A stretch of DNA of 64,000 nucleotides, taken from positions 2,953,187-3,017,186 of the forward strand of contig WNKI01000004.1 in the NCBI GenBank assembly GCA_015350385.1, in the 5' to 3' direction. The notes beneath the pieces are model-generated. The model ran no database searches. It was not told the DNA's origin and was given only the letters and a program-made list of their open reading frames with translations. Origin of the DNA: Aculops lycopersici. Taxonomy: Eukaryota; Arthropoda; Arachnida; Trombidiformes; Eriophyidae. Positions 1 to 9,057 of the stretch are shown piece by piece (position 1 is the first letter of the stretch; every line of letters starts with the position of its first letter). A program made the translations under genes and the position numbers.

Positions 1-15
1 TTGTAATGCGACGAT

Positions 16-486
16 TTAATGTTGTCGAAGGAACTCGAAGGAACAAACTTGTTGCGTCACAGTCAACAAACCGGAGCGGACGAGACCGATGTTCGGTCTT
101 GCGAAAAATCTCTCACTTATCTCTACGATACGGTGGCTAAATGATGACATGGTTGCCACCTCTAACGTGATAGGATTTGAAATATGGAACGTTAATCGAA
201 TGAATATCCAAAGGCCGGAAGGGCCCACTATCTCGCTCAGGACCGAGCTAATGAATGCTCTCGATGCGGCAGTTGGGAGAAATATCTTGGATGGTATCGA
301 TAAAGCTGAAACGATTGAAGTTTGGTCTGTTTGAAGATTTTGGAGATATATAACACGAATAGGATGAAGACCAAATTGTTTCATCAATTCATTGAATCCG
401 AGATTTCTAGTCATGATCTGAGCCTCTCTCGTCTTGATAAAATAATTTGGTTCAGACTCTTCATTGCAGGTAAAATCAATACACAT
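16..486 (-). CDS. Unassigned open frame, possibly not a gene
   Basis: An uninterrupted 156-codon frame starts with a true ATG and ends in TAA. The predicted protein is not low-complexity (it contains segments such as MTRNLGFNELMKQFGLHP), which sets it apart from most chance frames here. I recognise no domain, signal peptide or membrane segment. The opposite strand is also open over part of this stretch (89-334, 81 codons), so one of the two is a shadow. It lies upstream of Sara and divergent from it. It could be a small lineage-specific gene, a 5' exon of a gene beyond the left edge, or chance. Confidence 0.2.
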   Translation of the reverse strand: MCIDFTCNEESEPNYFIKTREAQIMTRNLGFNELMKQFGLHPIRVIYLQNLQTDQTSIVSALSIPSKIFLPTAASRAFISSVLSEIVGPSGLWIFIRLTFHISNPITLEVATMSSFSHRIVEISERFFARPNIGLVRSGLLTVTQQVCSFEFLRQH

Positions 487-856
487 CTATGGGGCTCTCC
501 GTGCTCTTCAGCCAAGTCTGTACAGTCAATTGGAGACTTGTGTGTGCGACTGTCTCGTGCGTTGAGTCAAAATGAAAACAACAAATGCATTTCAGGGCCA
601 AGTTTGGGTTAGTTGTTTTCCTTTAAAAATATTCATTCAATTATACTTTACAATCTCACTGAGAATATTGATAGAAATAGCCATCAGAGTAGACGTTATT
701 TTCTCCTAATGGACATTGCAATCATCAATTCCAGATCATGCAATCGCATTGGAAAGATCCTTTGATCGAGTTTACATTTCAATAAATGGATGCATCCACA
801 CCAACATTCTAAAACTCGCATCGAGTTGCTTAAATTCGTCTAGTCTTGCAAACATT
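487..856. other. Presumed 5' region of Sara
   Basis: No convincing coding exon is visible. The Sara frame stays open upstream of its first ATG to about 716 but has no ATG there. An AG at about 734-735 (in aatcatcaattccag) could be a 3' splice site, so a further 5' exon is possible. Confidence 0.3.
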
Positions 857-3103
857 ATGGGTCAAATGAAACATCAAAAAATGTCCACAATCAACGATAC
901 AGGTGCCACCAGTGGCATAAGTAGCAATAGTATTACAATACCTACTGAAGATCAAATGAGCAATGAAGACAGTCAGCAGCAGCAGCAGCAAACTGTCATC
1001 CCATCTTCTGGCGGACCCATCAGAGTTCCAGGAACTTACCCGCCTGAATGGTTGCCCGACCACGAAACAGACACTTGCATGGCCTGTGATAATTTGTTTA
1101 CTTTAATCAAGAGACGGCATCATTGTAGATCTTGTGGTAAAATTTTCTGTGGAGATTGTTGTCGCCTCAAGGCAAGGCTCTTGTATTTGGACAACAAGGA
1201 GGCGAGAGTTTGTAACAACTGCCACCAACTCATTGAGTTCACACTTGCAAATGGGCCGAACATCGATCCTATCGCAATCATTCAACAACTCGAGGTATCG
1301 AATAGAGTAAATAACTCCGTCTTGTCGGCAACTGACGGCGAGGGAGTGTCGACATCAAATCACAATATAACAGCCAACTCGAGTTCAAGTGCGAATCCTA
1401 TTCAAGGAGTTCTAAAGACAACGAGCCACAATGTCAATAACGCAACTACCAACGATTCATCAAACTCGTCGAACTCAAATTCGATAGATCCGAGTAATCA
1501 GGCTAATAAGCAAGTCATATTCTCAGACGGAATCAGGCCTGGCACTGACTTATCGGAATCATCTCCATATCCCTCGTCCTCCACCTCGTCTACAGCAGGT
1601 GATTCATCCTTCTCCCTCCTGACTAGACAAAGTAAAGATGGAACGGAGAGTAGGAGGAGCAAGAGATCGTCGAAAGACGATCGAAATATTACTGTTTGCG
1701 ATGAATTGGGTTACCTGCCACCAATTGTCATATGCAAGAACTCACCTATTGGAGCCACAGACCAGGCATCTCAATCGGCACCTTTAAGTCTAGGTTCAAA
1801 TCCAATCACAACCATGATAGTGAATCACTTCAAGAGCTCAAAAACAATACAAGCCTCAATGGAATCGCGTAGTAATCCATTGAATGGTATAGTGAAATTC
1901 GAAGAAATATCTGAATTGGTCGGACTAGATAATACAGTAACATTCCTTTTATTGAAAGACTTCTACTTGAAGGTTAAATTAGTGGAGAAGAGTTGTTGCA
2001 TTGATAGGAAATCCAAATCGACCCCAGATGAAAACAACTCAACTGGCGAGCACGAATCAGATCTATCTCTCGAGGCCGAACTCAATCAAGCTACCGAGTC
2101 ATTGCCAAAGTATTGGTGCTTTGCATCTGAGGGCTTAGCTAAATTTGGTCAATGCGAGTTTTTGCTCGTCCTTGACAAGGACCCATCTGACGATTGTGTT
2201 CCTCGTGATGTGTTTAAGATTTATCTAACTCTACATGAGTTATCACTGCGCAGACAGTCGTTGGAAAACTTAGGTAACCTTCTATTCCAAGATGGACTCT
2301 TTGGCAACCGTGATACAGCTGGACTAGTTTTTGTCAAACCCTTGGAGCACCACTGTCAAAACAATCTAGTTTTGCCAAAGAACCCGTTTCTTGTGGCTTT
2401 AGTTCTCCAGCGATGGGAAGTCCCTTGGTCAAAGGTTTTCCCGATGCGCCTACTGCTTAGGTTAGGCCACAAGTTTGATGCTTACCCATATCCGATTGTA
2501 AGCTTGAGAGCCAGAGAGCCTGTTTATTATGAGGTTGGCCACACGATTATAAGTATTCTAGGCGACTTCAGAAACTTCCGCTACTCTATCACTCATGTTG
2601 ATGGTCTTAAGGTTATGATCGACAAATCAAGTAGAAAGGTTTTGGTTCAGATCAATCAGGCAAACTATCAGCAATTCAACAAAGTACTCGATAGCTCCAA
2701 CAATGAACATGTTCTAGCTTGGAGCTCATGTCCGTTCCCAGAAGCCGACGGTCATCTGGTTGCCGTTCAAAACGAGGATGGCCAGTATGAAACCACGGAG
2801 TTTCTCAAGAAGGCGGAAACCAACAAAGATTTATCGTTTAAGAATCTCGAGTCCTCAGAGAGAAATGGATCAGTTTTGGGTGCCAGTTTCATAATATTCA
2901 GTGGAGCATTGAAAGTAAACCAATCTGGTCAATCTGCAAAGATTAGCATTGTTGAAGATGGGCTTCTAGTGCAGATACAGTCTTGTACAATGTCAGCACT
3001 CAAGAATTCCATACACTATATGCATCATTTTGATATTGATTGCGAGAATGAACAAGATCCACTTAATAGAGTGGAAATAGATTGGCTTTCGGACGGTGTT
3101 TGA
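857..3103 (+). CDS. Sara: Sara-type FYVE-domain Smad anchor (ZFYVE9/ZFYVE16 family)
   Basis: The product is a 748-aa endosomal adaptor that presents Smad to TGF-beta/activin receptors. Order of features: poly-Q near residue 40; FYVE zinc finger at about 68-125 with WLPDHETDTC, the PI3P-binding RRHHCR motif and four CxxC pairs; Ser/Asn-rich linker; Smad-binding region at about 184-225, with GVLK followed by KQVIFSDGIRPG, closely resembling GVLK...RRVWFADGILPNGE in vertebrate SARA; then the long conserved SARA/endofin C-terminal domain from about 335 to the end. KQVIF also fits the RVxF docking motif for protein phosphatase 1, a known SARA partner. The ATG at 857 is the first in frame; the frame is open upstream but lacks an ATG. 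At 748 aa it is much shorter than fly or human SARA (over 1300 aa), lacking the usual N-terminal half unless upstream exons exist. The family call is secure. Confidence 0.93.
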   Translation: MGQMKHQKMSTINDTGATSGISSNSITIPTEDQMSNEDSQQQQQQTVIPSSGGPIRVPGTYPPEWLPDHETDTCMACDNLFTLIKRRHHCRSCGKIFCGDCCRLKARLLYLDNKEARVCNNCHQLIEFTLANGPNIDPIAIIQQLEVSNRVNNSVLSATDGEGVSTSNHNITANSSSSANPIQGVLKTTSHNVNNATTNDSSNSSNSNSIDPSNQANKQVIFSDGIRPGTDLSESSPYPSSSTSSTAGDSSFSLLTRQSKDGTESRRSKRSSKDDRNITVCDELGYLPPIVICKNSPIGATDQASQSAPLSLGSNPITTMIVNHFKSSKTIQASMESRSNPLNGIVKFEEISELVGLDNTVTFLLLKDFYLKVKLVEKSCCIDRKSKSTPDENNSTGEHESDLSLEAELNQATESLPKYWCFASEGLAKFGQCEFLLVLDKDPSDDCVPRDVFKIYLTLHELSLRRQSLENLGNLLFQDGLFGNRDTAGLVFVKPLEHHCQNNLVLPKNPFLVALVLQRWEVPWSKVFPMRLLLRLGHKFDAYPYPIVSLRAREPVYYEVGHTIISILGDFRNFRYSITHVDGLKVMIDKSSRKVLVQINQANYQQFNKVLDSSNNEHVLAWSSCPFPEADGHLVAVQNEDGQYETTEFLKKAETNKDLSFKNLESSERNGSVLGASFIIFSGALKVNQSGQSAKISIVEDGLLVQIQSCTMSALKNSIHYMHHFDIDCENEQDPLNRVEIDWLSDGV

Positions 3104-3130
3104 GTTATAATCATTAACCGATAGGTCATT

Positions 3131-3136
3131 AATAAA
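3131..3136 (+). terminator. Poly(A) signal AATAAA for Sara
   Basis: AATAAA lies 28 nt after the Sara stop codon, giving a very short 3' UTR that runs into the converging NUBP2 3' end. Confidence 0.6.
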
Positions 3137-3147
3137 GTATGTAGTAG

Positions 3148-3153
3148 TTTAAT
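3148..3153 (-). terminator. Poly(A) signal ATTAAA, candidate for NUBP2
   Basis: On the minus strand ATTAAA begins two bases after the NUBP2 TAG stop. If used, the 3' ends of Sara and NUBP2 transcripts overlap. Confidence 0.35.
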
Positions 3154-3154
3154 T

Positions 3155-3955
3155 CTAATCACATCTAGTCTCAATCTTAGATACTATCTCCCCAATCAAC
3201 TTCGCTGCAGGCGAATCTTTGTACTCCTCAACAAAACTCTTTCCGTTTTCCGTGCACTGGCATAGATTTGGATCGATTGGAATTGAGCCCAAGAAGTTCA
3301 AATTTGCAAGCTTGCATAGAGACTCACCGCCGCTGCTTGAAAAGATCTTGGTGCACTCCGAGCAATGGGGACAGGTATAACCATTCATATTTTCGATCAG
3401 TCCGGCCATGGGAACCCCACTCGTTTTGCAAAAACTGATCTCCCTTCTAACGTCATTGCAAGCAACGATTTGCGGTGTGGTGACTAGAACGGCTTGGATA
3501 GGCACCTGGTTGCCACGTAGTAGCTCAACTAGACTGATGTGCTCGTCAGAAGTTCCAGGAGGGGTGTCGACGATGAGATAGTCTAATTGGTCCCAGTCAA
3601 CGCCAGTGATGAACCTTTCGATCATTCCATGCTTCTTTGGTCCTCTCCATATGATTGCAGAGTCCCTATTGTTAGTTAGGAAAGACATGGACATTAGATA
3701 TAACTCGAGATTTGGGCGGACTTTCACAGGTGTCCATCCATTTTCAGATTGAATGATCTCTCCATCTTCCCTGTCGAGCATCCTGGCTAAACTCGGACCA
3801 CAAATATCTACATCAAGCAAACCAACTTTATGACCCTTGAGAGCAAAGGTGATTGCAAGTTGAGACGCCACAGTACTCTTTCCAACACCACCTTTGCCGG
3901 ACATGACTAGTAGGGCCTGACCAATCTTTGCATGCTTTATACTGTCGCCTGACAT
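3155..3955 (-). CDS. NUBP2: Cytosolic Fe-S cluster scaffold NUBP2/Cfd1
   Basis: This is a 266-aa Mrp/NBP35-family P-loop ATPase; with NUBP1/Nbp35 it forms the cytosolic scaffold that assembles 4Fe-4S clusters. Visible motifs: deviant Walker A MSGKGGVGKST at about 18-28, LLDVDICGPS, the DTPPGTSDEH switch, and the C-terminal cluster-binding CPHCSEC. The N-terminal four-cysteine ferredoxin-like motif of NUBP1 is absent, and the body (IIWRGPKKHGMI, DVRREISFCKTSG) follows NUBP2 rather than mitochondrial NUBPL. Length matches human NUBP2 (271 aa). The open frame extends upstream to about 4069 without an ATG; the ATG at 3955 is the first in frame. It converges on Sara and diverges from INTS12. It appears to be intronless. 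Confidence 0.93.
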   Translation of the reverse strand: MSGDSIKHAKIGQALLVMSGKGGVGKSTVASQLAITFALKGHKVGLLDVDICGPSLARMLDREDGEIIQSENGWTPVKVRPNLELYLMSMSFLTNNRDSAIIWRGPKKHGMIERFITGVDWDQLDYLIVDTPPGTSDEHISLVELLRGNQVPIQAVLVTTPQIVACNDVRREISFCKTSGVPMAGLIENMNGYTCPHCSECTKIFSSSGGESLCKLANLNFLGSIPIDPNLCQCTENGKSFVEEYKDSPAAKLIGEIVSKIETRCD

Positions 3956-4560
3956 CGTGATCGTGTTGAGTTTTTCAATATCGATTATTGGCTTATAATC
4001 TTTTCTCCCTGTAGAATTCTCTGCATGAGAACGTATCGAGTTGATCTTTTCTTGGCCAGCGCCTTCCAACTTCTACTTCGAACCCTCCTAACCTCAGATG
4101 GGTAAACAAGACCCACTCTGACTTTCGTCCTAACCTGAGTTGTATTGATGAGCAAACTAGTGATTGGTGCAAAATTTATCCTAGTAATAATAGCTCCCAA
4201 GAGGGTCATTGTTGCATGAGCTCGGTTTGAGTTTAATTTTCCTGAAAGTTTGCTATAATTTCGTTGAATTCAAATAGTTTTTTGGTAGACAGCGAGATCA
4301 TCTTTTCCCCCGAAGCGAACAACAAAAACAACAGAAATACAGCAAACATGCTCACAAGTAGCTCATCTACAGGCGTATGCAAGAAAATTTAACTTTGTAA
4401 ACAGACTTGTGAGTTGCAAGAAAGGGAGAGTGCAGATTTGCATCGAATCAACTTTGACATTACTCCGCAAAGTTGTTTCCGAACGAATCATCTTCAAAGT
4501 CGATGATTATAAACATAATCTACATGTGAGTTACATTATAAATTTATTGCACGCAAGACA
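3956..4560. promoter_or_regulatory. Divergent NUBP2/INTS12 promoter region
   Basis: This 0.6-kb head-to-head interval separates NUBP2 (-) from INTS12 (+) and probably holds both promoters and 5' UTRs. No TATA box stands out. A minus-strand frame starting with ATG at 4209 begins MTLLGAIITRINFAPITSLL, a basic amphipathic stretch resembling a mitochondrial presequence, out of frame with NUBP2. It is either a chance uORF or an alternative first exon. Confidence 0.5.
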
Positions 4561-5109
4561 ATGGCAGTGCCATTCGAAGCCTCATTCCTCAAAGCCATGC
4601 AATTGCTACATTCGACAGAGAAAGGAGCCACCGATCAATTGAAGGCTATGCTCGACGAATGTCTAGCTCAAAAGAAGGCACCACCTCCAGCTGCACCCAA
4701 ACCCCAAGCTCCCACAATCAAGCCTGTGGTATCAGTGAAACCAAAGGTTGAAGTACCTAATCCAATTCTAGTTGCTCCAAGCGATGACTTGGGGGATCCC
4801 ATGTCAGGCTGCGTAGTTTGCAAGCGGACCGACCAGACTGTTGGAAATGAAATAGTAGAATGCCAAGAGTGTCACAGTTTATATCATCAGGGTTGTCACA
4901 AGCCAAGCTTGACGAATGAGAACGTAAAAGACCCAAGATTTATCTGGTATTGTTCCACTTGCACCAACAAGAGAAAGAAAGCCAAACTAACCAACGTAAC
5001 AAAGCCACCAGTTGTGGCCACGAGTAGCACCGAGAAAAAGGAAACAAAGGAAACATCAAATACTGCTGAGAATAGTCCCTTCAAATCTTGGTCGTTTTTG
5101 AAGAAGTAA
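4561..5109 (+). CDS. INTS12: Integrator complex subunit 12 (PHD finger)
   Basis: This is a 182-aa nuclear protein of the Integrator complex, which processes snRNA 3' ends and attenuates Pol II transcription. The N-terminus FLKAMQLLHSTEKGATDQLK (about 9-28) matches the INTS12 microdomain known to contact INTS1. A Pro/Lys linker precedes the PHD finger with C84, C87, C101, C104, H109, C112, C131 and C134 as zinc ligands; VECQECHSLYHQGCHKP is nearly the vertebrate sequence. The tail is short and basic and ends in SWSFLKK. The vertebrate protein is about 460 aa, so the long Ser-rich C-terminus is missing; INTS1-binding and PHD parts are kept. The start is a true ATG following an AT-rich leader. 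The ORF is intronless. Confidence 0.92.
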   Translation: MAVPFEASFLKAMQLLHSTEKGATDQLKAMLDECLAQKKAPPPAAPKPQAPTIKPVVSVKPKVEVPNPILVAPSDDLGDPMSGCVVCKRTDQTVGNEIVECQECHSLYHQGCHKPSLTNENVKDPRFIWYCSTCTNKRKKAKLTNVTKPPVVATSSTEKKETKETSNTAENSPFKSWSFLKK

Positions 5110-5121
5110 CCATAATGTTTG

Positions 5122-5127
5122 ATTAAA
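5122..5127 (+). terminator. Poly(A) signal ATTAAA for INTS12
   Basis: ATTAAA lies 13 nt after the stop codon. An AATAAA at about 5411 is a distal alternative. Confidence 0.4.
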
Positions 5128-5667
5128 TTGATTCGAAATCATCACTTTGGAAATCACTCTCTTACGTAACATGGCAGGAATTTTACTAGAGGTGCAACAA
5201 TTATTCCTGCGAGATTGGACCGCGGCCTAGCTGCAGGATTCCGTATCCCGCAGGATAGAGTCTCGTAGAGTGTTGCTGAAAACGTGTGCGATTCAAGCGA
5301 GCGAGTCGGCCACAATGGGGAATTGGTGTTGAGTAAAGAAAATTCACAACGTGCATAAGCTGATGCCAAACATTCGCTGAGGACCTCCAGAATATCATGG
5401 AGCCGAAACAAAATAAAAATAACAGCGCCATTTTGTAGGACAAGAGGAGGGCAAGACGCTTATTGGTGTTGGTTAGCTACACGTATAGTCTCCCTAAATT
5501 ACAATTATCATCCCATAAACCTCATATATTTATACTAACCATTGACTAGATTTGCTATCGCCAAGTTGCACTGTAGAAAACATATTAAATCTCAACCAAA
5601 TTGATTGATAAAATCAGACTAGATACTATTGCGTCGACTAGAAGGGTCCTTAAAACAAACCAAAGTT
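5128..5667. other. Intergenic, INTS12 3' region and PDP1 promoter
   Basis: About 540 bases without a supported gene. The minus-strand frames across 5154-5443 overlap each other and have no recognisable content. The PDP1 frame is open from 5629 but starts there with TTG. Confidence 0.4.
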
Positions 5668-7281
5668 ATGATTCAATTCAAGGGATTAATGCAACGGCTT
5701 TTAGCCAATGCAAACAGTATTGAGCCAAATGCAATCAGGTGCCAGTTGAAGCACAATCTCTCGCAACCGACCCCATTCACTCCTCGTGGGATAACCGAGC
5801 TGCTTTCGAGAAATCAAACGAGCTTGCAAAGTAGCGGTAAACTGTCACTTCCACATTATGTCAAGTCAATAGAGTGCAATCAGCTCGCCTCCAACAGTCC
5901 CATTGAGGATCGACTGAGAGTTTCCACAATTCAGCTGCCAAATAGTGAGGAACCTACACTCTTACTGGGTGTTTTTGATGGCCATGGAGGTGGAACGACC
6001 GCTGACCTGATTAGTCGTCGCCTATTCAGCTACATAGCGCTAGCACTTCACCCAGATCCTCAAAAGCTTAAGATCTCCAATCATCTAGAAATGAGAAACA
6101 TAGTCACTGATCTCCACACCTCGCCCCTACAAGACGAAAATAATTTTGGCATCTTGCACGACGTCGAACTGAACTCACTTATGCATTACAAGCAAGAACT
6201 AGACAATATAAAGCCCCCGATGGAGTGTAACGACATTATTGCCAACTTGAAATCCTCATTTAATCGCTGCGACAATGATCTAGCACGAGAGATTCAAAAC
6301 AATCTGACCGGACCCAATCGACGAGAAAACGACCTCTTGCATTACTACCTATCGGCTGCCGTTAGTGGTTGTTGCGCCATAGTTATGGTTATTCACAAAG
6401 GCATCGGGTATATAGCCTCTTCAGGTGACTGTCGCGCAGTGATGGGAGTCGCCACTCATTACGAGCAAACTGCACCTGAGATGCCCACAACCCTAAGAGC
6501 AACCTCAATTTTAGATAGTAACTCAACAACTGCCATTGACTATAGAGCCTTCGAGTTGAACGATGAGCATAATTGTGATAATGTTAACGAGATCCGCCGA
6601 TTGGCTGCGGCACATCCAAGATCCGAAGAGAATACAATGATCAAACAGAATCGCTTATTGGGCCACCTGATGCCCTTTAGAGCATTTGGAGATTTCACCT
6701 ACAAGTGGCCAGCTGATCTCATTAAGGCTTGTGGCATAACAAGAGCATTTGGTTCTCACATAATACCGTCTCATTACGAGACTCCACCTTATTTGATAGT
6801 CGAGCCGGATGTGAACACTATTCAAATCTCTAAAGATGACAACAAAGGTGACAAGCAGCATAAGCAAAAGCAACTACAGAATAATCGTTTTCCCCATTGC
6901 GACGAATACAACGAATTAATGAAAGAGAATGAGAGTTTACAAAACTCAGATAACATGCAAAAATATTTAGTCATTGCCACTGATGGGTTATGGGAATTGT
7001 TCGAGAGTTCGCGTGAGGTTATTGAGACTATAGTGGATCATTCGCGAAACTCCATGGTTGTTCCCATAACCGACGACGAGGAGGATGAATATGATAAAAA
7101 TTGTGCCACTCACATACTAAGATCTGCCCTACAATTTAGAAATTCTAGCCAAGATGTTGGCGCCGACGCGGCCGAGCTTAAGCGGCGCTATCACTATCGT
7201 CTCGAGTATTCCCTATCACTTCCGCCGGCAGTTGTTAGAAACTTTCGTGATGACATCTCAATCATACTGCTTAAATTATAA
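5668..7281 (+). CDS. PDP1: Pyruvate dehydrogenase phosphatase catalytic subunit (PP2C family)
   Basis: This 537-aa enzyme dephosphorylates and reactivates the E1 subunit of mitochondrial pyruvate dehydrogenase. PP2C metal-binding motifs are in order: GVFDGHGG (about 101-108), SGDCRAV (about 251), the PDP-type RLLGHLMPFRAFGDFTYKW (about 330-348), IATDGLWELF (about 437-446), and the final RDDISIILLKL that supplies the last Asp. FNRCDNDLAREIQ corresponds to the PDP FxRxDNDI-type helix. The N-terminus MIQFKGLMQRLLANANS is basic and hydroxylated with no acidic residue until about residue 19, as expected for a mitochondrial presequence. The first in-frame ATG is at 5668. Length equals vertebrate PDP1. 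A charged insert (about 388-435) carries a Lys/Gln-rich loop. No intron is needed. Confidence 0.93.
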   Translation: MIQFKGLMQRLLANANSIEPNAIRCQLKHNLSQPTPFTPRGITELLSRNQTSLQSSGKLSLPHYVKSIECNQLASNSPIEDRLRVSTIQLPNSEEPTLLLGVFDGHGGGTTADLISRRLFSYIALALHPDPQKLKISNHLEMRNIVTDLHTSPLQDENNFGILHDVELNSLMHYKQELDNIKPPMECNDIIANLKSSFNRCDNDLAREIQNNLTGPNRRENDLLHYYLSAAVSGCCAIVMVIHKGIGYIASSGDCRAVMGVATHYEQTAPEMPTTLRATSILDSNSTTAIDYRAFELNDEHNCDNVNEIRRLAAAHPRSEENTMIKQNRLLGHLMPFRAFGDFTYKWPADLIKACGITRAFGSHIIPSHYETPPYLIVEPDVNTIQISKDDNKGDKQHKQKQLQNNRFPHCDEYNELMKENESLQNSDNMQKYLVIATDGLWELFESSREVIETIVDHSRNSMVVPITDDEEDEYDKNCATHILRSALQFRNSSQDVGADAAELKRRYHYRLEYSLSLPPAVVRNFRDDISIILLKL

Positions 7282-8687
7282 TTACATCACAAACGCACTT
7301 GACTGAGTTACGCCGACGATGTTACTAAAGAACCCATTTAATCATTTTGCGAAGACTAGGACGACAAGATTGTGTCTCTAGAATCACTATAACAAAAGTT
7401 GGACAAAGGGAAGTTGGATGATGACGAGAATGACGATAATTTGCAATCAAATCCAATTGAAAGCACGAGAAGGAAGACGCTAAGGCCGAATCAAGGACAG
7501 AAGTTTTGTTGATACCATCATTGTTATCTAATGAAATTTAAATTAGAAGTTAGAATCAAAAGCATAGAGTCGTATTGTGTGTGTAGTTTGTTTAATTGTT
7601 TTTGCTCTTGACTGCTCCTCTGGCTTAAGTTTAGCAAATAGAAGAGACATTCAAACACATAACATGGATATATTTACACGATGTGGGGATAACAGGTTGT
7701 CCTCTTTCTGATGCCAATTGATCTTGTCATGAAATGTGCGCTCGTTTTTGTTTCTTCGCCAGCTTCCGCTTGTAGAATGGCAAAACTTGTACTTTTTTCT
7801 TCTGTCGTTCCTGTATCCAAATCCAAATCCGAATTCCAATTCAGGATAACATCAATAAAATTTTGAAATGTAGATCGTTGATTCGAACAAACACAATTAA
7901 ATTTTATATAATAATGATGATAACAATTGATGATCTCACCAAGATAATGTTGTTTAGACCACACCATTGATGATAATAGGGTCAATTTTCTACAATAGAG
8001 CGGACCACTTCAAGTAGGTGGCTAGCTATCTAGTGGCAGTACCTCTCTACTAGGTGCATCATGGGAAAATTGGAGAGTTTTTAGTTGTGCACTACACTAC
8101 CTAGGTTGCTAATTATTTGCTTGACTGGGTGGTGTGCTTAATATGGCGACCCCAAAATCTTGAGCATTTTGTGTGTCTGTCTATCTGTTTGAATACTTGT
8201 ATTCAAATATCTAATACGATGTTGCTATCTACTTGAAATCAACGAAATATTACTATGTGCATATCTATTTATATAATATACGAGAAAGAGGAACGAAACG
8301 TTTGCTACTGCTAACAAAATGGGCTTATGGGTGATTGTGTCGATAGGGTTTTGATTGTTGTTGTTGTTGTTGCTTTACTTGGCGGAGATTTTCCAAACGA
8401 AACCAAATAACAAAATTCAACAAGGAGTAACGGGAGTGTAGGAGATATGGAAATGTCATAGGGTTCTGCTAGTTAGTCTAGTCTTGATATCAAATAATAA
8501 TATTATAAAATAATATAATATAATAACTTTTAGTTGCTGAAATTTAGTTATCGAGTATAACTAGGTTTTGAAGATCACCACATGTAAACCTGTTAACGTT
8601 TGTTGTTTGTTATGATGGGCGAATGGTTTAGTTAGTGGGCTGGATTTGATGAAGCCATGATTCAAATTTTACTCCTCAAATCAAAAA
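7282..8687. other. Converging 3' regions of PDP1 (+) and the giant gene (-)
   Basis: About 1.4 kb with no convincing coding frame. It probably contains the PDP1 3' UTR, with AATAAA on the plus strand at 7854-7859, and the 3' UTR of the minus-strand giant gene, with a minus-strand ATTAAA at about 7590. An A/T-only stretch lies near 8493-8526. On the minus strand a good splice acceptor (branch-like taactaa followed by atttcag) lies at about 8558 and could serve an alternative last exon. Confidence 0.4.
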
Positions 8688-8957
8688 CTAAGAACTTACC
8701 TGTCCTCTATGGACCGCATAGTTAACTTGATTGTGCCTGGCACGAGGAATGACTATTTGTGGCGGAATGGAATTGCTATAGGGACCTAGCGAGGAATTTG
8801 GCTGTGATTGGCTGGGCGGCGGCGCCACCTGCGCCTGATGCCTACCCTCGACTAGATGTGGCGACAGGTGGTAGCCGGCGGGTCCGATACCTTGCAACAG
8901 GTTGTCAGATCTAACCATCTGTCTGGGCGACGACTCGTTGCTGCTGGACGGATCAGA
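8688..8957 (-). CDS. Giant mucin-like membrane protein, exon 5 (cytoplasmic tail and stop)
   Basis: This exon encodes the C-terminal 89 residues, starting SDPSSSNESSPRQMVRSDNL and ending RGQVSS before TAG. Its acceptor (acaacaaacag) lies 100 nt downstream of the exon 4 donor and both are phase 0, so the reading frame continues exactly. The tail is Pro/Ser/Gln-rich and unordered, with no catalytic motif. Just before the stop the sequence reads CAG|GTAAGT at 8694-8700, a perfect donor in phase 0. The tail may therefore end here or be spliced to a further exon, for example at about 8558. Confidence 0.75.
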   Translation of the reverse strand, partial: SDPSSSNESSPRQMVRSDNLLQGIGPAGYHLSPHLVEGRHQAQVAPPPSQSQPNSSLGPYSNSIPPQIVIPRARHNQVNYAVHRGQVSS

Positions 8958-9057
8958 CTGTTTGTTGTTTTTGTAACGGAAACGAGAGAGATTTAGTTTT
9001 TGCTTTCAAGCAAGTAAAGTATCTATCATCAAGATGTTGCCCAATAACAATACTTAC

